54,539 bases of DNA, taken from NCBI GenBank assembly GCA_017482005.1, contig JAFUOI010000011.1, positions 1-54,539 on the forward strand, written 5' to 3'. This document shows positions 50,199-54,539 of this stretch, one piece after another (position 1 is the first letter of the stretch; each line of letters starts with the position of its first letter). The notes beneath the pieces are model-generated. The model was not told the DNA's origin. It did not search any database and saw nothing but the letters and a program-made list of their open reading frames with translations. The DNA is from Lachnospiraceae bacterium (lineage in GTDB: Bacteria; Bacillota_A; Clostridia; Lachnospirales; Lachnospiraceae). A program made the translations under genes and the position numbers.

Positions 50199-51644
50199 AT
50201 GAAGTTCAAAAAAAATGATGAGGTGCAGGTAACAATTACGGACTACACCAATGAAGGGTTGGGTATCGGAAAGGTGGACGGATACCCGCTGTTTATCAAA
50301 GATGCTATCATTGGGGATACAGTTATTGCAGGTATAACAAAAGTGAAGAAAAACTATGCATTTGCGCGGCTTGTTAAAGTGACGGCGGCTTCTCCGGACC
50401 GCGTGGAGCCTAAATGCGGATTTCATAAAAAATGCGGAGGATGTCAGATGCAGGCACTTTCTTATGAGGCACAGCTTGTATTTAAAGAAAACAAAATTCG
50501 CAATAATCTCGTTCGGATCGGTGGATTTTCAGAGGATTTTGTCAATGAGATTATGGAGCCGATTATCGGAATGAAGGAGCCGTTCCGATATCGGAATAAA
50601 GCGCAATATCCTGTAGGGTGCGATCGGGATGGAAATTTGGTCACGGGATTTTATGCAGGAAGAACCCATGACATCATTTCCAACACGGACTGTTATCTCG
50701 GACAGGCATGCAACAGGGAGATTCTTGAGACCGTTCTTGAGTGGATGAAGGAGGAGAATGTTTCGGCTTACGATGAGGCAACCTGTCAAGGTCTTGTGCG
50801 TCACATTCTGATCCGGGAAGGGTTTTATACCGGAGAAATCATGGTATGCCTGGTGGTGAATTTACCGGGTGACGGAAATGCGGATCGGGGAGAATCGGGA
50901 ATCCGAAGCTGCAAATTAGCGGTGGCTAACCCGCTGATTGAGAGGTTGCAGTCTATTCCGGAGATTGGCAAAAAGATTGTCAGTATATGTTTGAACTATA
51001 ATAATGAAGACACAAATGTTATTTTAGGACGTGAGAGTGAGGTTCTGTTTGGACAGGGATATATTACGGATACTTTGTCCGGTATTACATTTCGTATTTC
51101 GCCGCAGTCCTTTTATCAGGTTAATCCGGTACAGACGGAAAAGTTATACGGAACTGCGCTGGAGTATGCAGGTTTGACCGGGGAGGAAACAGTATGGGAT
51201 TTGTATTGCGGAATAGGTACGATTTCACTGTTTTTATCCCGGAAGGCAAAGCAGGTATACGGTGTGGAAATTGTTTCTCAGGCCATTGAGGATGCAAAGC
51301 AGAATGCGGCTTTAAACGGAATTAAAAATGCAGAATTTTTTGTCGGTAAAGCGGAGGAAGTTCTGCCTGAAAAATATGAGAAAGAAAATATTTACGCAGA
51401 TGTTATTGTAGTAGACCCACCGCGCAAAGGATGCGACGAAAAGTGTCTTGAAACGATGATAAAGATGACCCCGAAGCGCATCGTGTATGTCAGCTGTGAC
51501 AGTGCAACGCTTGCCCGGGATTTAAAATTCCTGTGTGAGAAGGGATATGAGGTAAAACGTGTGAGGGGCGTGGATCAGTTTTGTCATACGGTGCATGTTG
51601 AGACGTGTGTGCTCTTAGAGAAAACGGACGTAAGCGAATATTGA
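50199..51644 (+). CDS. rlmD: 23S rRNA (uracil-C5)-methyltransferase, RlmD/RlmCD-type
   Basis: A 481-residue enzyme. An N-terminal TRAM domain (about 1-60) is followed by a [4Fe-4S] motif with Cys 73, 79, 82 (CGGC) and 165. The methyltransferase domain has VWDLYCGIGTISLFLS (SAM site), DPPRKGC (406-412), and the catalytic Cys433 in VSCDS, with FCHTVHVETC at the end. Firmicutes often have one enzyme that methylates two sites in 23S rRNA, so RlmCD is equally likely. ATG 50199 has GGAGTGA upstream; an earlier ATG at 50181 is less well placed. Confidence 0.92.
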   Translation: MKFKKNDEVQVTITDYTNEGLGIGKVDGYPLFIKDAIIGDTVIAGITKVKKNYAFARLVKVTAASPDRVEPKCGFHKKCGGCQMQALSYEAQLVFKENKIRNNLVRIGGFSEDFVNEIMEPIIGMKEPFRYRNKAQYPVGCDRDGNLVTGFYAGRTHDIISNTDCYLGQACNREILETVLEWMKEENVSAYDEATCQGLVRHILIREGFYTGEIMVCLVVNLPGDGNADRGESGIRSCKLAVANPLIERLQSIPEIGKKIVSICLNYNNEDTNVILGRESEVLFGQGYITDTLSGITFRISPQSFYQVNPVQTEKLYGTALEYAGLTGEETVWDLYCGIGTISLFLSRKAKQVYGVEIVSQAIEDAKQNAALNGIKNAEFFVGKAEEVLPEKYEKENIYADVIVVDPPRKGCDEKCLETMIKMTPKRIVYVSCDSATLARDLKFLCEKGYEVKRVRGVDQFCHTVHVETCVLLEKTDVSEY

Positions 51645-51742
51645 ACTTAGAGACATAGTTTGCAATGGACATCAGAAAGCAGAGCCATGGGCGCCGGAGA
51701 TTTATACAGATATTGTAGTTTTTATATAATAGGGAGGGAAAC

Positions 51743-52783
51743 ATGCCACCAAGCAGAAGAAGTTCAAGTTCAAGAAGTTCGCGGAGCAGAAGTAGCTCGA
51801 GAAGCAGAAGCCGTAGCAGGAGCAGTTCATCGAGAAGACGCAGCAGCTCATCGCACAGTAGTTCCTATAGAAGCTCTTACAGCAGATCTGCTTTTGTAAA
51901 TGCGAGAAGAAGCCGGAGTAATCAACCGACAGGAGTACCGAATCATATAAAAACCGGAGCGGTTCTTATGCAGTGTAAAAATCATGACTATATGTATTAT
52001 AATGAGTCATGGTGTGATGAGACGACAGGTATAATTTATCAGAAGGGATATTATGACGAGGACGGAAGGTATTATGACGCGGACAGTATCGCCTTCAAAA
52101 AACCGGATGGTTCTTATGAGGCACACTATAAATGTGATTTTTGCGGTACAGAACTAGAGGCAAACTGGAAAGAAGGCTTTTATCCGACCTGTAAAAACTG
52201 TGGTGCGGAAATGCAAAAAACTCCTGTGTATATTGATGAGTTTATAAATATCGAAGGTTTTGCCCAAAACAGACAAATGTCCAATTCATGGGTGAAACCG
52301 CTGGTGATTATTCTTGTGACTACTATGCTGGTTCCTGTGATATCGATGATTTTATTTGCATTTATTTTAGTGAAAGTGCATTCGGGAACGGACAGTTATT
52401 CCTATTCTGATTCCACTTCCTATGTGGAAACGCAGCCGGAGACGAATTTGGAAATATACGGAACCGATATTTATCTGGATGAGCTGTCTGATAATATTTA
52501 TCGTATTTGTACAGAACAGGATGATTATGAGAAACATATCACATGGGACTATGGTGCAAACTCATATTATGATTATGACAGCAATTGCTATCTGTGGTAT
52601 AACACGGATGTAAGTCCGAATTTATGGCAGTACTGGTATGAAGATATTGCGGGAAGCAATTATTACGGATGGATGGAATGTGAGGGCGACGACTGGTATA
52701 TAGAAGTGTCAGATACAGATTGGGAAAAATATGACGGAGACACATCGAAGTTGTGGCATATAGAAAATTCCTTTGACCGTTAG
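51743..52783 (+). CDS. Ser/Arg-repeat membrane protein with zinc ribbon
   Basis: A 346-residue protein with GGGAGGG 4 nt before its ATG. Of the first 50 residues, 43 are Ser or Arg (for example RSRSSSRSRSRSRSSSS), resembling eukaryotic SR domains. A Tyr/Asp-rich region follows (80-125), then a zinc ribbon (Cys 131, 134, 150, 153), one TM (about 186-211), and a Trp/Tyr/Asp-rich external domain of about 130 residues. There is no signal peptide, so the SR part and zinc ribbon should be cytoplasmic. The polycationic tail may bind RNA, DNA or anionic lipid. I recognise no family. Its neighbours are an rRNA methyltransferase and a uracil permease. Confidence 0.85.
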   Translation: MPPSRRSSSSRSSRSRSSSRSRSRSRSSSSRRRSSSSHSSSYRSSYSRSAFVNARRSRSNQPTGVPNHIKTGAVLMQCKNHDYMYYNESWCDETTGIIYQKGYYDEDGRYYDADSIAFKKPDGSYEAHYKCDFCGTELEANWKEGFYPTCKNCGAEMQKTPVYIDEFINIEGFAQNRQMSNSWVKPLVIILVTTMLVPVISMILFAFILVKVHSGTDSYSYSDSTSYVETQPETNLEIYGTDIYLDELSDNIYRICTEQDDYEKHITWDYGANSYYDYDSNCYLWYNTDVSPNLWQYWYEDIAGSNYYGWMECEGDDWYIEVSDTDWEKYDGDTSKLWHIENSFDR

Positions 52784-52838
52784 CTAATAAAAATGTAACC
52801 TATGGTCAATATAAAAGAAAAAGCAAAGGAGAAAAACA

Positions 52839-54152
52839 ATGAATAACAAAACACAAGATGCAGTTTACAATGCAAAAGAGCTTGGTGTGGGTAAAGTGAC
52901 AGTTCTCGGACTTCAGCATATGTTTGCGATGTTCGGGGCAACGGTTCTGGTACCTCTTTTGACAGGTTTGAATGTATCCACAACGCTGTTTTTTGCAGGA
53001 GTCGGAACGCTTTTGTTCCACCTGCTTACAAAATGCAAAGTACCGGCCTTCTTAGGATCATCATTTGCATTCCTCGGTGGGTATTTTGCCATTGCACCGA
53101 TGTTGGAAGACGGAAGCAGTAACGTGGAAATGATTCCGTATGCCTGCTTTGGTGTGGCATGCGCAGGTCTTCTTTATTTGGTACTGGCACTGCTGTTTAA
53201 GATATTCTCTGCAACAAAGGTAATGAAGTTTTTCCCGCCGATTGTGACAGGACCGATTATTATTGCAATCGGGCTGACTCTTTCACAGTCAGCCATCGAT
53301 AACTGTGCAAGCAATTGGGCCGTTGCTTTGGTTGCGATTATTGTGGTTGTTATTTGTAATATTTACGGAAAAGGAATGATTAAGATTATTCCGATTCTGA
53401 TTGGTGTTATAGCTTCTTATATTGTCGGAGTGTTGATGGGAGAGGTTGATTTTTCGGCGGTAAAAGATGCAGCATGGGTTGGTATTCCTATTGTAAAAGA
53501 GATGACGGTTCTCGGAATGTTCGGAGAAAATTTTGATGTATCGAAGCTGCTGACAGCAGTTGTGACAATTATGCCGATCGCTCTTGCAACAATTGTAGAG
53601 CACATCGGGGATATTTCGGCGATCTCTTCTACAACAGGAAGAAATTATATCAAAGATCCGGGACTCCACAGAACTTTGCTCGGTGACGGTATTGCGACAA
53701 TGGTTGCTTCGTTGTTTGGTGCGCCGGCAAATACAACTTACGGAGAAAATACCGGAGTGCTGAATCTTTCCAAAGTATATGATCCGTTTGTTGTCAGACT
53801 GGCAGCAGGATTTGCAATATTCTTCTCATTTTGTCCGAAATTTGCAGCGATCATCCAAACAATGCCTACAGCGACCGTCGGAGGCATTTCACTGATTCTT
53901 TACGGTATGATTTCCGCAGTCGGAGTTCGTAATGTTGTGGAAAATAAAGTGGATTTTACAGCATCAAGAAATGTAATTATTGCGGCGTTGATTTTAGTTC
54001 TTTCTATTGGTATTCATTACAGCGCAGCAGGTGCAATTGTATTCTCTGTAGGAAGTGTAACCATCAGCCTTTCCGGTCTTGCAACGGGTGCGCTCGTCGG
54101 TATTATTATGAATGCAATTCTTCCGGGTAAGGATTATGTGTTCGATGAGTAA
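52839..54152 (+). CDS. uraA: uracil permease (NCS2 family)
   Basis: A 437-residue, 14-segment nucleobase:cation symporter. LGLQHMFAMFGATVLVPLLTG is the typical first helix. The family signature block FPPIVTGPIIIAIGLTLS, the substrate motif VEHIGDISAISS, and the GAPANTTYGENTGVLNL segment are characteristic of uracil carriers rather than xanthine carriers. AAAGGAG lies 7 nt before the ATG. No pyrR attenuator is seen in the 55 bp upstream, so regulation may come from the preceding gene or be absent. Confidence 0.94.
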   Translation: MNNKTQDAVYNAKELGVGKVTVLGLQHMFAMFGATVLVPLLTGLNVSTTLFFAGVGTLLFHLLTKCKVPAFLGSSFAFLGGYFAIAPMLEDGSSNVEMIPYACFGVACAGLLYLVLALLFKIFSATKVMKFFPPIVTGPIIIAIGLTLSQSAIDNCASNWAVALVAIIVVVICNIYGKGMIKIIPILIGVIASYIVGVLMGEVDFSAVKDAAWVGIPIVKEMTVLGMFGENFDVSKLLTAVVTIMPIALATIVEHIGDISAISSTTGRNYIKDPGLHRTLLGDGIATMVASLFGAPANTTYGENTGVLNLSKVYDPFVVRLAAGFAIFFSFCPKFAAIIQTMPTATVGGISLILYGMISAVGVRNVVENKVDFTASRNVIIAALILVLSIGIHYSAAGAIVFSVGSVTISLSGLATGALVGIIMNAILPGKDYVFDE

Positions 54153-54228
54153 GAACCATCAGATACAGATGTAAATTTTGAAGTGAGTCAATATTATCAC
54201 AGAATAATTATATAAAAACGAAATGAAA

Positions 54229-54287
54229 AAGGAACTGCAGATGACCGGTTGAGTGTTATTACATACCGAGGTTGCAGTTCCTTGTTT
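54229..54287 (+). terminator. intrinsic terminator after uraA
   Basis: AAGGAACTGCA (54229-54239) pairs perfectly with TGCAGTTCCTT (54273-54283), with a 33-nt loop and a tail TTGTTTT. The rest of the 285-bp gap holds only the next promoter. Confidence 0.75.
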
Positions 54288-54366
54288 TATTATAGTAGCG
54301 TGTGTCATATCGCTTTATATAGTGACGAAATGAAGCTAACAATGGATGGAAGGGACATATAACCGA

Positions 54367-54396
54367 TTGACAACTTTATATTTGTTGCGCTACAAT
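54367..54396 (+). promoter_or_regulatory. promoter of the Rpn-type gene
   Basis: TTGACA at 54367-54372, 18-bp spacer, TACAAT at 54391-54396. Confidence 0.65.
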
Positions 54397-54437
54397 ACTT
54401 TTAGTGTCATTCCTTTCAAATCGAAAGGACATATCTT

Positions 54438-54539
54438 ATGATACACAATTCAATTCAAACAGCAGTTCCTTCTCAGGAACAAAATTCCCGTAAGAAAACG
54501 TTAGAAGATTTAAATCTGATGGATACCTTTTTGTTTGAT
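54438..54539 (+). CDS. Rpn/PD-(D/E)XK nuclease family protein, 5' end only
   Basis: The first 34 codons of a gene cut by the window end. AAAGGA lies about 8 nt before the ATG, behind a good promoter. RKKTLEDLNLMDTFLFD resembles the conserved start of Rpn-family recombination-promoting nuclease/putative transposase proteins, which are numerous in Lachnospiraceae. The nuclease motifs lie outside the window, so the call is tentative. Confidence 0.6.
   Translation, partial: MIHNSIQTAVPSQEQNSRKKTLEDLNLMDTFLFD

Noticed and set aside
51725..51730. TATAAT upstream of the Ser/Arg-repeat gene as a promoter
   Set aside because: It lies 2 nt from the GGGAGGG ribosome site, so a start 6-7 nt downstream would cut off the RBS, and no -35 is seen.

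Overview
The window looks like chromosomal DNA of a low-to-mid GC, Gram-positive, spore-forming-type anaerobe, most likely a member of the Lachnospiraceae (Clostridia). The reasons are the gene content (glgC-glgD pair, spoVG, PerR with a reverse-type rubrerythrin, DnaD/DnaI-type primosome genes, MutS2, a YhaM-type exonuclease, lipoproteins with Gram-positive lipoboxes), strong AGGAGG ribosome binding sites, and compact intrinsic terminators. No phage, IS element, CRISPR array or antibiotic resistance island is visible. The clearest unusual content is in the intergenic DNA.

Layout. 1-300: end of a tRNA cluster (Phe, Gly-TCC, Gly-GCC) with its terminator. 0.5-2.1 kb: a small lipoprotein, a 72-residue protein resembling a RiPP leader, and an EcsC-family protein. 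2.1-5.6 kb: an OFA-type MFS transporter (minus strand), then a MATE exporter overlapping a Nudix hydrolase. 5.6-8.3 kb: a short acidic leader ORF running into an intrinsic terminator, then a CNNM/CorC-type transporter and two small membrane proteins. 8.3-11.8 kb: a yybP-ykoY (Mn2+) riboswitch with terminator, a repeat-rich stretch, and an ABC ATPase/FtsX-like permease pair. 12.3-16.7 kb (minus): two paralogous secreted Ig-like proteins flanking an O-antigen-ligase-family membrane protein, preceded by a small SpoIIAA-like protein. 16.9-18.8 kb: a CBS-pair protein, a repeat-rich gap, reverse rubrerythrin and perR with a palindromic operator. 19.0-21.7 kb: a two-component system and a pseudouridine synthase. 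21.7-26.2 kb: an AI-2E-type permease, a large solute-binding lipoprotein, an unknown protein and a membrane-anchored SurA-N-like protein. 26.2-28.1 kb: a probable C-rich small RNA, an XRE regulator with a periodic operator array, its DUF3169-type membrane partner, and a small helical protein. 28.4-33.3 kb (minus): murC, a DnaA-box array, dnaD-like, dnaI-like and prs. 33.6-36.3 kb: glgC, glgD, spoVG. 37.0-41.3 kb: a threonine aldolase-type enzyme, a hybrid histidine kinase and a double-receiver protein. 41.4-47.8 kb (minus): a methyl-accepting chemotaxis protein, then mutS2-response regulator-kinase. 47.9-54.5 kb: a degenerate HtrA-PDZ protein, a YhaM-type HD nuclease, an RlmD-type methyltransferase, a Ser/Arg-rich membrane protein, a uracil permease and the start of an Rpn/PD-(D/E)XK nuclease gene.

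Most interesting. Three dispersed foldback elements (28139-28300, 36377-36602, 36666-36910) share a conserved structured core. They show compensatory base changes, swapped hairpin tips and a GNRA-type mini-hairpin. Each core is enclosed in long inverted-repeat arms whose sequence is largely different at each locus. I cannot assign this family to anything I know. Other points worth a second look are the contiguous DnaA-box 9-mers upstream of the dnaD-dnaI operon, the acidic leader peptide and attenuator before the CNNM gene, the Mn2+ riboswitch with no classical Mn2+ gene downstream, the Ser/Arg-repeat protein, and the C-rich sRNA candidate.

Functional links. Much of the window concerns sensing and signalling: two classical two-component systems, a hybrid kinase with its receiver protein, one chemoreceptor without che genes, PerR, and an XRE/DUF3169 pair. 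The rest is housekeeping: replication restart or initiation (dnaD, dnaI, with DnaA boxes), cell wall (murC), nucleotide supply (prs, uracil permease), glycogen (glgC, glgD) and ribosome quality or rRNA modification (mutS2, rlmD-like, rluA-like).
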